NCBI GenBank assembly: GCA_017508485.1
Contig: JAFVYV010000010.1
Coordinates: 41,067 to 105,066, forward strand
Direction of reading: 5' to 3'
DNA: 64,000 nt
Origin: Clostridia bacterium
GTDB lineage: Bacteria; Bacillota; Clostridia; Christensenellales; Borkfalkiaceae
Shown here: in pieces, positions 8,377 to 16,082 of the stretch
Numbering within the stretch: the first letter of the stretch is position 1
How the letters are laid out: each line of letters begins with the position of its first letter
The notes under the pieces: generated by a model
Databases searched by the model: none
What the model saw: the letters and a program-made list of their open reading frames with translations, nothing else
Told to the model about the DNA's origin: nothing
Made by a program: the position numbers and the translations under genes

Positions 8377-8405
8377 TTGCTTTTTTTACTAAAATACTAT
8401 ATACT
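8377..8405 (+). promoter_or_regulatory. Promoter for the 1064-residue lipoprotein gene
   Basis: TTGCTT and TATACT are separated by exactly 17 bases, about 50 bases before the ATG. AGGAGA provides a clear ribosome site just upstream of the start. Confidence 0.6.
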
Positions 8406-8454
8406 TATATAAGATATTTTTAAAATAATAGGACTTATCTATTTAGGAGAGATT

Positions 8455-11400
8455 ATGACTGAAAGATTAAAAAGACTTAAATCAAAAAGTGTATTTGCGT
8501 TTCTTTTAGTTTGCCTTCTTTCTTTGGCTCTTGCCTTTACCGTTGCTTGTGGCGATGATAAAGACGGAATTGATGAAGGAAAGTTTACTAAGACTGAAAC
8601 TGATACGCAATTGATTACAAACGGTAATTTTGAATTTGGCGTTTCATCAATGAATATTGTTGATTACCCTGATACTACCGTTGGCAACTGGTCTATCGCC
8701 GTTGACGGCGGGGCTACTTCTTCTAAAGTTTCTTCTGGTGTAATTAAAACGACTGATGAAGCGTTTAATGAAACTATTAACAAACTTTATGAAGATTCTG
8801 ATTTTAGAAACTGGGCACTTAAGTATTACTTTAATGTAGATAATACTGGCGGCTTAAAAGACCAAGCTAAAGAAGTACTTGGCAATGACGCATCTTCTAC
8901 TGATGTTAACGAATGGGTTAAGAAAACCGTTGTTGATAGAGTTATGGGTAATGATACTGATTATAATTCTTCAACTGAAGGTGCTGGTAAAGTTTTCTAT
9001 AAAAACCCTAGCGTTGCTACTGAAACTGCAAGTGGTGAAAAGCACGTTTTAATGCTTAACAACTTCTTAACGGCTTCTGAAAGTAGCAATTATTACGGTT
9101 TTGGTACTGCACAAAAAGCAACAAGTTCTAAAACGCTTACTTTAACTAACGGTAAGTACGGTAAGATTAGTGCTTCTGTTAACACGGCTTACTTAAGTTC
9201 TAAAACTTCTAACTCTTTTGGTGCTAATATTAGAGTTATTCCTACAGTTGGTGGTATCACTCAAGACGAATATAGAATTTCTAACATTAACACAAACGGC
9301 GAATGGGAAACTTACGTTATTTACGTTAACCCTAACGAATATGCTAACTCTACTATCAAAGTAGTTTTAGGTTTAGGTTATGGTAACGGCGCTAACTTCT
9401 TTGACTATGCCGTTGAAGGTACTGCTTATTTTGATAACGTTGCTTTTGAAGAATTAACTGCTAGTGAATATGCTACTGAAGTTGGTAATACTTTTGATTA
9501 CGACTTTACTAGTCTAAACTTAAAGAGTGCTACTTCAAGCGAACGTGTTGAAGGCACTACGCTTACCTTAAACAATACTAATAGCGCATTATTCTCTTTA
9601 GCAACTAAAGATAGTGGCGTTAATTACTTTAACGAACTTGACGTTCAAAACTTAAACATAAACGGTAATTACACAACTTCTTCTACTGGTATCAAAGGTA
9701 ATAAGTTTAATACTACAGATACCCTTTCTAAAGCCACGAAGGTAGACGTTATTGATGAATTTGACGGCGTAAACGGTACTGATGGTATTAAGATTACTGC
9801 TAACAAGACAAGTTATGAAGTAGTGTTAAAATCTAACGGCTTTAAGGTTAACAACCAAGAATTTATGCAAATTTCATTCTTCTTAAAGGCTAACCTTGAT
9901 AAGTTTGATAAGAGTGGTCTTTCACTTTACGTTTACGATACTAAAACTGAAGGTGTGTTTAACCCTTCTACCGACAAGTACACTTTAACTGTTAATAACG
10001 CTAAAGATACTGAATGGACTGAATATTCTTTAATTCTAAAGAACAACTTTGTTGACGGTCAACCTAAAAACTTCTATTTGGCTTTATACTTAGGACCTAC
10101 TGACGTTGCTAATAATAACGACCCTACTAACTACCCTACTGGTAGCGTTACTTTAGCAGGTTTTAGATATGCTACTGGTAAAGTTCAAATTGAAGAAACG
10201 GATACTGCCGACGTTAAAGATAAATACGACATATATTTCCTAAATAATAAATCTGTTGATAACGCAAAAACTTTTGCGACTGCTTTATATGCAAATAATT
10301 CCGTTGACTATACTGAAGAAACTGATAAGAACACCGTGTTCTCTTTCTCAGTTGCACCAAGTGATAACGGTACTATCACACACTCTCCTGCTAACGTTGT
10401 AGGTTTTACTGGTGTTTCTTCTAACCATAAGTATATTAACGATGAAAATACTGAAACAGCAACTAACACTAATAAAGATGCTGGTCTTATAAATTCTAAG
10501 TACTTTGGTGCTTATTCTTACGCTAACCTTGAAACTAACCTTGGTTTTGAAACTGGCGATGATGAAATTCAACCACTTATGATTTATAACGATACTGCAT
10601 CTTCTTACGGTTTCATTTCTGCACCAAAAACTATTGGCGCTGATAGTTATTCTGCTATTCGTGTTAAGGTTAAGGTTGTTGGCGATGCTACGGCTTTCGT
10701 TTACTTAACTGAAGTTGCTGATGCAAATAAACTTACTGTATTAAACCAAAAGTTCACGGCAGATAACGGAAAGGCTTACTCAACCGACCTATTCTTTGAA
10801 GTTACTTCTGATATGTGTGAAGACGGTTTTGTTGAATTAAGTTTCTACGTAGCAACTGGCGCTACTGCTAAAGATATTAAAATTGAATTATGGAACGGTT
10901 CAAGAGATGGCGCTAAGACTTCTCAAGGTTTCGTATTCTTTGATAGTTTAGTTGTTTCTACTTTCTCTGAAGGTAATTTTGAAACTTCTGGCACTCCTTT
11001 ATACCAAGCATTTATTGATGGTGTAATTGAAGATACTGATGCAGTTTACTTTACAAGAAAACTTACTGATGCTGAAAAAGAATATAACGAACAAGTTGAA
11101 GAAGCTTTACAATTCGTTTATTACCCAACTGCTGTTTTAGCAAGTGATTTTGATTACGAATTAGTTGAAGGTTATTATGCACCTAAATCACATAACGGAA
11201 CTTTCCTTTACGCAATCTTTAACACGATTGACCCTACGGAAAAGGAAATTCCTGAAGTTGATACTAACGAAGATTCTGGTTGCACGACCGACTATGACCC
11301 TTCTACTTTCTGGTTATCTTTCTCATCAATTCTTCTTGCTGTTGCTCTTTTAGTTGCACTTATTGCAGTTATCGTTAAGGCTTACAGAATTAGAAGAAAG

Positions 11401-11649
11401 AAGAATAAGAATGATGCTAAATCTCACTACAAAGTTGTAAGTAGAAATAAGGTTGCAAGTGCTAAAAAGAAGACTGTTTCTTTTGCTGATTTTGATGAAG
11501 GCACGGAAGAAGTAGTTGAAGAAAATATTGAAGAACCTGTTGAAGAAGTTGTTGAAGAAGTTGTTGAAGAACCTACTGAAGATACTGAAACTGAAGAAGA
11601 ATACACTTACGGTGAAGTTTTAGAAGATTTCTCTGACGACGATAAATAG
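8455..11649 (+). CDS. Large envelope lipoprotein with C-terminal membrane anchor and acidic tail
   Basis: This 1064-residue protein is not a family I recognise. It begins with a basic segment, a hydrophobic helix and a lipobox (AFTVAC, Cys about residue 32), so it should be a lipidated surface protein. The long exported part is rich in Asn, Thr, Ser and Asp with repeated beta-sandwich-like stretches; the opening TQLITNGNFEFG resembles the start of carbohydrate-binding-module-like domains. Near residues 952-976 there is a strong membrane helix followed by the basic stop-transfer RIRRKKNKN, then an acidic tail of about 85 residues with tandem VEE repeats. It therefore appears anchored at both ends. 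It is monocistronic, with its own promoter and terminator. I infer surface adhesion or glycan binding only from composition. Confidence 0.7.
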   Translation: MTERLKRLKSKSVFAFLLVCLLSLALAFTVACGDDKDGIDEGKFTKTETDTQLITNGNFEFGVSSMNIVDYPDTTVGNWSIAVDGGATSSKVSSGVIKTTDEAFNETINKLYEDSDFRNWALKYYFNVDNTGGLKDQAKEVLGNDASSTDVNEWVKKTVVDRVMGNDTDYNSSTEGAGKVFYKNPSVATETASGEKHVLMLNNFLTASESSNYYGFGTAQKATSSKTLTLTNGKYGKISASVNTAYLSSKTSNSFGANIRVIPTVGGITQDEYRISNINTNGEWETYVIYVNPNEYANSTIKVVLGLGYGNGANFFDYAVEGTAYFDNVAFEELTASEYATEVGNTFDYDFTSLNLKSATSSERVEGTTLTLNNTNSALFSLATKDSGVNYFNELDVQNLNINGNYTTSSTGIKGNKFNTTDTLSKATKVDVIDEFDGVNGTDGIKITANKTSYEVVLKSNGFKVNNQEFMQISFFLKANLDKFDKSGLSLYVYDTKTEGVFNPSTDKYTLTVNNAKDTEWTEYSLILKNNFVDGQPKNFYLALYLGPTDVANNNDPTNYPTGSVTLAGFRYATGKVQIEETDTADVKDKYDIYFLNNKSVDNAKTFATALYANNSVDYTEETDKNTVFSFSVAPSDNGTITHSPANVVGFTGVSSNHKYINDENTETATNTNKDAGLINSKYFGAYSYANLETNLGFETGDDEIQPLMIYNDTASSYGFISAPKTIGADSYSAIRVKVKVVGDATAFVYLTEVADANKLTVLNQKFTADNGKAYSTDLFFEVTSDMCEDGFVELSFYVATGATAKDIKIELWNGSRDGAKTSQGFVFFDSLVVSTFSEGNFETSGTPLYQAFIDGVIEDTDAVYFTRKLTDAEKEYNEQVEEALQFVYYPTAVLASDFDYELVEGYYAPKSHNGTFLYAIFNTIDPTEKEIPEVDTNEDSGCTTDYDPSTFWLSFSSILLAVALLVALIAVIVKAYRIRRKKNKNDAKSHYKVVSRNKVASAKKKTVSFADFDEGTEEVVEENIEEPVEEVVEEVVEEPTEDTETEEEYTYGEVLEDFSDDDK

Positions 11650-11669
11650 TCTTTAATAAAACTTAAATT

Positions 11670-11700
11670 AAAAAGGATAGATTTTTTTCTATCCTTTTTT
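11670..11700 (+). terminator. Terminator after the large lipoprotein gene
   Basis: AAAAAGGATAG and CTATCCTTTTTT form an 11-bp stem around a short T-rich loop, followed by a T run. It starts 21 bases past the stop codon. Confidence 0.9.
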
Positions 11701-11737
11701 TGTTTATAAAAATTTGGTTATTACATATAAATATAGT

Positions 11738-12775
11738 ATGAATAATATTGTTTTAACGGGTGGTGGCACGGCAGGACATTGTATACCGAATATTGCCCTT
11801 TTACCCTACCTTAAAAAATTTGATAACGTTTACTATATCGGCTCTACTTCAGTAGAAAAAAATATTGCATTAAATAACGGCTTAAAGTTTTTTGAAGTGC
11901 CGTCACAAAAACTGGTTAGAAGTTTTACCTTAAAAAACCTTTCTATACCCTTTACCTTGATTAAAGGCGTTAAGGAAAGCAAAAGAATATTAAAAGAATT
12001 AAACCCTAAAGTTGTGTTTGCTAAAGGTGGCTTCGTTTCTTACCCGGTAGTCGTTGGCGCTAAACTACTAAATATCCCCGTGGTGTTGCACGAAAGCGAT
12101 TTTTCAATTGGACTTTCTAACAAACTTTCTATTCCCTTTTGCGATAAGGTTTTAACAGCCTTTCCCGATACTGCAAAAAAGATTAAAAAGGGGGTTTTTG
12201 TTGGAAACCCTATTAGAACTTTTAACCTTAAAAAAGATAGGTCTTGGTTCAAAAAAGAGTTTGGCTTTGATGATAAGCCAACCATTTTGGTTATGGGTGG
12301 AAGTTTAGGTAGTAAAAAAATTAATAGAGCCGTTTTAGATGCGCTTGATAGCCTTTTACCTACCTTTAATATTTTGCATATCGTTGGCAAAAATAATAAA
12401 ACAAACTTGATTAAAAAGGGTTATTTTGAGTTAGAGTTTTGTTTAGATATGGAAAAAGTTTATACAATTTCAGACCTTGCAATTTCAAGAGCAGGTGCTA
12501 ACGCCACTTTTGAACTTTGTAGCCTTAAAATACCAACCCTTTTTATTCCTTTATCAAAAGAGATTTCTAGGGGCGACCAGATTGAAAACGCCCGTTATTT
12601 TACTAATAAAAAGGCGTCTTTAACCCTTTACGAAGAAGATTTGACTAAAGAAAGTTTGGTTAAGTCTATTTTTAACTTATATAAAGATAGGTTTACTATT
12701 ACTAAAAATCTTGAAAGTTTAGACCTTTTAGGTGCTAACCAAAAAATTGCAAATATTCTTTCTTCTTATATTTAA
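11738..12775 (+). CDS. murG: UDP-GlcNAc:MurNAc-pentapeptide-PP-undecaprenol GlcNAc transferase MurG
   Basis: This 345-residue GT28 glycosyltransferase converts lipid I to lipid II on the inner membrane face, the last cytoplasmic step of peptidoglycan precursor synthesis. Motifs are LTGGGTAGH at residues 4-12, the second glycine-rich motif VMGGSLGSKKIN near residue 186, HESDFSIGLSNK near 119, and SRAGANATFEL near 249 (UDP-GlcNAc binding). I chose the ATG at 11738; a TTG 24 bases earlier would add an unconserved extension. No ribosome site is visible, but TATAAA lies six bases before this ATG, so the message may be leaderless. murG stands apart from any mur/dcw cluster here. Confidence 0.93.
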   Translation: MNNIVLTGGGTAGHCIPNIALLPYLKKFDNVYYIGSTSVEKNIALNNGLKFFEVPSQKLVRSFTLKNLSIPFTLIKGVKESKRILKELNPKVVFAKGGFVSYPVVVGAKLLNIPVVLHESDFSIGLSNKLSIPFCDKVLTAFPDTAKKIKKGVFVGNPIRTFNLKKDRSWFKKEFGFDDKPTILVMGGSLGSKKINRAVLDALDSLLPTFNILHIVGKNNKTNLIKKGYFELEFCLDMEKVYTISDLAISRAGANATFELCSLKIPTLFIPLSKEISRGDQIENARYFTNKKASLTLYEEDLTKESLVKSIFNLYKDRFTITKNLESLDLLGANQKIANILSSYI

Positions 12776-12781
12776 AAGTAA

Positions 12782-12837
12782 AAGCCGTAAGGAGTATAAA
12801 AAATCCTTACGGCTTGAGATTAAGGGGGGGCCTTAAT
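12782..12837. terminator. Two tandem hairpins between murG and the 70-residue gene
   Basis: The first hairpin pairs AAGCCGTAAGGA (12782-12793) with TCCTTACGGCTT (12804-12815), a perfect 12-bp stem. The second pairs ATTAAGG (12819-12825) with CCTTAAT (12831-12837) around a G-rich loop. The first has a T-rich run on the minus side and could end both convergent genes. The role of the second is not clear. Confidence 0.6.
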
Positions 12838-12855
12838 TAGGTTGAGCTATTTTAA

Positions 12856-13068
12856 TTATATCCTAGTGTTTTTTAATACGGCTTGTGCTACCCTATCTCT
12901 TTTAAGTTGAAATATAATTTCTTCCATACTAAATTTTTGACAAAAACTACTAAGCGTGTCTGTAAATGCTAAAGGCACTTCTTTTTTATTTTCTTCTACC
13001 CTTTTAACAGTTATTACTTTTACTCTTTTTTTATTAAATATCTTTTTGATTTTATTTGCTATATTCAT
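12856..13068 (-). CDS. Small basic protein of unknown function, divergent from a WYL regulator
   Basis: This 70-residue protein has a strongly basic N-terminus (NKIKKIFNKKRVKVITVKR) and a C-terminal part that looks helical (SSFCQKFSMEEIIFQLKRDR). I do not recognise the family. Evidence that it is real is a very strong ribosome site (AAGGAGGAAG) at good spacing before the ATG and its placement between its own terminator and a divergent regulator with a shared upstream palindrome. It has no signal peptide or membrane segment. A regulatory or nucleic-acid-binding role is only a guess from charge. Confidence 0.6.
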   Translation of the reverse strand: MNIANKIKKIFNKKRVKVITVKRVEENKKEVPLAFTDTLSSFCQKFSMEEIIFQLKRDRVAQAVLKNTRI

Positions 13069-13109
13069 ATCGCTTCCTCCTTATTTACACCCCTATTTTA
13101 TTAAGAGTT

Positions 13110-13129
13110 TATGACACACGCTTGTCATA
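13110..13129. promoter_or_regulatory. Candidate operator palindrome between divergent genes
   Basis: TATGACA and TGTCATA are perfect 7-base arms with a 6-base spacer (CACGCT). The palindrome lies 24 bases before the plus-strand -35 box of the WYL gene and about 40 bases upstream of the start of the small divergent gene. The position suits binding by the WYL regulator controlling both. Confidence 0.5.
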
Positions 13130-13152
13130 TTTGAAAAAAATATTAAAAAAAC

Positions 13153-13181
13153 TTGACTACTTTGTTTTTTTACACTACAAT
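13153..13181 (+). promoter_or_regulatory. Promoter for the WYL regulator gene
   Basis: TTGACT and TACAAT are separated by 17 bases, followed by an AAGGAAG ribosome site and the ATG at 13213. Spacing and sequence are close to the housekeeping sigma consensus. Confidence 0.75.
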
Positions 13182-13212
13182 ATAAATATGTCAATTTAAG
13201 GAAGTAAATATT

Positions 13213-14133
13213 ATGAAATACGAACTAATGCTTAGAATTTTATTTGAACTTTTGTCGAAAAGGACGGTACAAGCAACCTACCTTGCTCAAAAGTATGAAA
13301 TTTCTGTAAGAACGGTTTATAGATATATTGAGTGTATTGAATACGCAGGTGTTCCTATTTACACCAAGCGTGGTAATACCGGTGGTTTTTGTATTATGGA
13401 AAATTATAGGCTACCTGCTGGTTTTTTAACTAAAACGGAATATACTGAAGTTATCTCTGCCCTAAAGGGATTAAACGAACACGTTGAAAATAAAACTATT
13501 ACTACCGTTATAAACAAACTACTTTCTTTAATTAAAAAAGAGTATTACGACGTTGATATTAAAAGTGGACATTTAATTATTGACTCTTCTTCTTGGGCTG
13601 ATGCTAACGAGTATAAAGACAAACTAACCTTAATTGAAAACAGTATTGAAAATAACTTAATGATTGAAATAAATTATTTAGATAGAAATGGTGAAAAGTC
13701 AGTTAGACTAATTGAACCACATAATATCGTGCTTAAACAAGGGCTTTGGTACGTTTTTGCTTACTGTAATTTAAGAAATGAGTTTAGGCTTTTTAAGATA
13801 GGTCGTATTGAAAAGTTGACCTTGTTAAAAGAAACTTTTGAAAAACGCCCTATACCTGAAATTTTACCTTTTGAAAACTGGTATTTAGCAGATAATACAG
13901 AACTTGTTGAGTTTGAAGTTGATGAAAAGATTGCACCTGACGTTGAAGAGTGGCTTGGTGTTAATAACGTCAAAAAAGGCGATAAAATTACTGCTAAAGC
14001 AAACCTACCTATAGACGATATTTTGATAGGTAAAATTTTAAGTTTTGGTGATGGCTTAAGGGTTGTTTCCCCTAAACACTTAAAAGATGATATAAAGAAA
14101 AAAATTCAAAACATTATAAAGTATTACAAATAA
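13213..14133 (+). CDS. WYL-domain transcriptional regulator (YafY family)
   Basis: This 306-residue protein has an N-terminal winged helix-turn-helix of the HTH_11/DeoR type (residues about 5-55, including LAQKYEISVRTVYRYIECIE) and a WYL domain from about residue 140 (LMIEINYLDRNGEKSVRLIEPH, then GLWYVFAYCNLRNEFRLFKIGRIE). WYL domains sense ligands, often nucleotides or nucleic acids, and such regulators can repress or activate. It is divergently oriented from the 70-residue gene with a palindrome between, which suggests autoregulation. The effector cannot be inferred. Confidence 0.88.
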   Translation: MKYELMLRILFELLSKRTVQATYLAQKYEISVRTVYRYIECIEYAGVPIYTKRGNTGGFCIMENYRLPAGFLTKTEYTEVISALKGLNEHVENKTITTVINKLLSLIKKEYYDVDIKSGHLIIDSSSWADANEYKDKLTLIENSIENNLMIEINYLDRNGEKSVRLIEPHNIVLKQGLWYVFAYCNLRNEFRLFKIGRIEKLTLLKETFEKRPIPEILPFENWYLADNTELVEFEVDEKIAPDVEEWLGVNNVKKGDKITAKANLPIDDILIGKILSFGDGLRVVSPKHLKDDIKKKIQNIIKYYK

Positions 14134-14134
14134 A

Positions 14135-14159
14135 AAAAGGCTGATATATCAGCCTTTTT
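14135..14159. terminator. Bidirectional terminator between the WYL gene and gpsA
   Basis: AAAAAGGCTGATA and TATCAGCCTTTTT form a nearly perfect 25-base palindrome with T runs on both strands. It lies one base past the WYL gene stop and just beyond the frame-restored gpsA stop, so it serves both convergent genes. Confidence 0.9.
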
Positions 14160-14165
14160 ATTTTA

Positions 14166-15124
14166 CTAAAATTCTTTTTTTGTCCTTCTTTCAAACAGTT
14201 TTGAGAACGCTTCCATTGGTTCTTTGCCGTTATATAAAATTTCATAAACGGCGTTTGTTATTGGTAGTTCTTCGCCATATTTTTTAGCAAGGTTCATCAT
14301 TGCTTTTGTTGTTGCAACACCTTCTGCAAGTTTACTAAACTTTTCTTTTTTAACGAATTGTTCGCCAAAACTCTGTTGTGTGAGAACTGGCTAAATAAAG
14401 TTGCTTCATAGTCGCCAAGGTGACATAAGCCATATGCAGACATTTCGTTACCACCCATAACTTTTATAAGCCTTGCAACTTCCCTTGCTCCTCTTGCCAT
14501 TAAAGCGCCTTTTAAGGTTGAATAGCCTGAGCCGTCTAACATACCTGCTGCAATACCCATTACGTTTTTAGCGGCTGCGCCTATTTCACTACCGATAATA
14601 TCGTCGCCATAGTAAAAACGAATAAGGTTACTTCTAAAATTGTCTGCTAAATAGGTTGTTAACTCTTTTGAATAAGAGTCAATTACCATACAACTTGGTT
14701 GACCTTGCGTAAATGCTTGTATGTGGCCAGGTCCTACCCAAACGGCTATTTTGTTTTTGTCAATGCCGTGTTCTATTAAAATTTCACTTAAACGCTTGCC
14801 TGTTTCAACTTCTATACCCTTCATACAAAGCAGGAAAGTTTTGTTAGTTAAATCGTATGCGATTAGTCTTTTTACAAATCCCCTTACTTCTTGTGATGGT
14901 ATTGAGATTATTAATATATCACTTTTGTTTACGGCGTATTCAAGGTCTGAAGTTAGGTCAATTCTTTTGTCAAGTTCAACGTATTCGTTCTTGCCTTCAT
15001 TTTTTAATACTTCATAAGGATAACTGCCTTCAATACCCCAGTTTGCTACGTCGTATCCTTTATTGCATAAATACCAAGCAATGAAAGAACCCCATCTTCC
15101 ACAGCCTAAAACAGAAATTTTCAT
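14166..15124 (-). CDS. gpsA: NAD(P)-dependent glycerol-3-phosphate dehydrogenase, interrupted by a -1 base frameshift
   Basis: GpsA reduces dihydroxyacetone phosphate to sn-glycerol-3-phosphate for phospholipid synthesis. Visible are the Rossmann motif SVLGCGRWGSF at the N-terminus, the catalytic AAKNVMGIAAG near residue 190 and GDYEATLFSQFSHNR. Just after that, at 14367-14370, the minus strand has T4 where T5 would keep the frame. As read, the protein runs into an unrelated tail and stops at 14297. In the restored frame the expected conserved end follows (EQFVKKEKFSKLAEGVATTK, then NAVYEILYNGKEP) to a stop at 14166, giving about 319 residues. I chose the ATG at 15124, preceded by GAGGAA. The lesion may be a real mutation or a consensus error. 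Confidence 0.85.
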
Positions 15125-15137
15125 CATTGTTCCTCTA

Positions 15138-15728
15138 TTATAAAGTCTTTCTGTCAACGAAGGCTCTTGCTAAAGTTACTTCGTCGGCATATTCTAAATC
15201 AGTACCGATAGGAATTCCGTGCGCAAGTCTTGTTACCGTTACGCCAAGTGGTTTAACAAGCCCTGTTATGTACATAGCAGTTGCTTCACCTTCTACGTCT
15301 GGATTGGTTGCTAAAATTATTTCACTTACGCTTCCGTCTATTCTTGCAAGTAGTTCTTTTATTCTTATATCGTTTGGACCTATTCCGTCCATTGGAGATA
15401 TCGTTCCGTGTAAAACGTGGTACACCCCTTGATATTCGTTTAATTTTTCAATTGCTATTACGTCTTTTGGTTCTTTTACAACGCAAATCGTACTATTTGA
15501 ACGTGATTTACATATATCACAAACTTCATCTTCAGAAAAATTTCCACAAATTTTGCAGTAGTGAACGTTCTTTTTTGCAAGTAAAATTGCTTCGGCAAAT
15601 TCTTCTGCTTCTTCTTTTGTCATATTTATTATTTTATATGCAAATCTTTGCGCAGTTTTTTTACCAACGCCAGGAAGTTTAGTAAACTCGTTAATAAGTT
15701 TTCCTATAGGTTCTATATAAACTTTCAT
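15138..15728 (-). CDS. recR: Recombination protein RecR
   Basis: This 196-residue protein has an N-terminal helix-hairpin-helix ([13 protein letters not shown], about 19-31), a four-Cys zinc finger ([18 protein letters not shown], about 57-74) and a Toprim domain from about residue 80 with [19 protein letters not shown]. RecR works with RecF and RecO to load RecA at single-strand gaps. Its start overlaps the ybaB stop by one base, in the conserved dnaX-ybaB-recR order, which supports the call. Confidence 0.96.
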   Translation of the reverse strand: MKVYIEPIGKLINEFTKLPGVGKKTAQRFAYKIINMTKEEAEEFAEAILLAKKNVHYCKICGNFSEDEVCDICKSRSNSTICVVKEPKDVIAIEKLNEYQGVYHVLHGTISPMDGIGPNDIRIKELLARIDGSVSEIILATNPDVEGEATAMYITGLVKPLGVTVTRLAHGIPIGTDLEYADEVTLARAFVDRKTL

Positions 15729-16066
15729 TAAAATCCACCTAATGAACTAAATTTGCCCATTTTTTGTTGTGATAATGCATCTGACTTTTGCTTTGCATCG
15801 TTAAATGCTACCACGATTAAGTCTTCAAGCATTTCAATATCGTCAACGTCAACTACGTCTGGATTGATTGATATGCCTAAAAATTCGCCTTTACCGTTTA
15901 AAGTTACCTTAACTAGTCCGTTTGATGCAACCCCTTCAATTTCGGCTTCTTCAAGTTCTTGTTGAGCCTTCATCATTTCTTGTTGCATTTTTTGAATTTG
16001 CTTCATCATTTGCATTTGGTTTCCACCACCGAAACCACCGCCAAAGCCACCTTTATATCCTGCCAT
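15728..16066 (-). CDS. YbaB/EbfC-family nucleoid-associated protein
   Basis: This 112-residue DNA-binding protein has a Gly/Phe-rich N-terminus ([16 protein letters not shown]) and a Met/Gln-rich helix ([20 protein letters not shown]), followed by the beta segment ([19 protein letters not shown]). It forms tweezer-like dimers that bind DNA without strong sequence specificity. It sits between dnaX and recR, the standard position for this family in bacteria. Confidence 0.94.
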   Translation of the reverse strand: MAGYKGGFGGGFGGGNQMQMMKQIQKMQQEMMKAQQELEEAEIEGVASNGLVKVTLNGKGEFLGISINPDVVDVDDIEMLEDLIVVAFNDAKQKSDALSQQKMGKFSSLGGF

Positions 16067-16082
16067 TTTTAATTTCTCCTTT

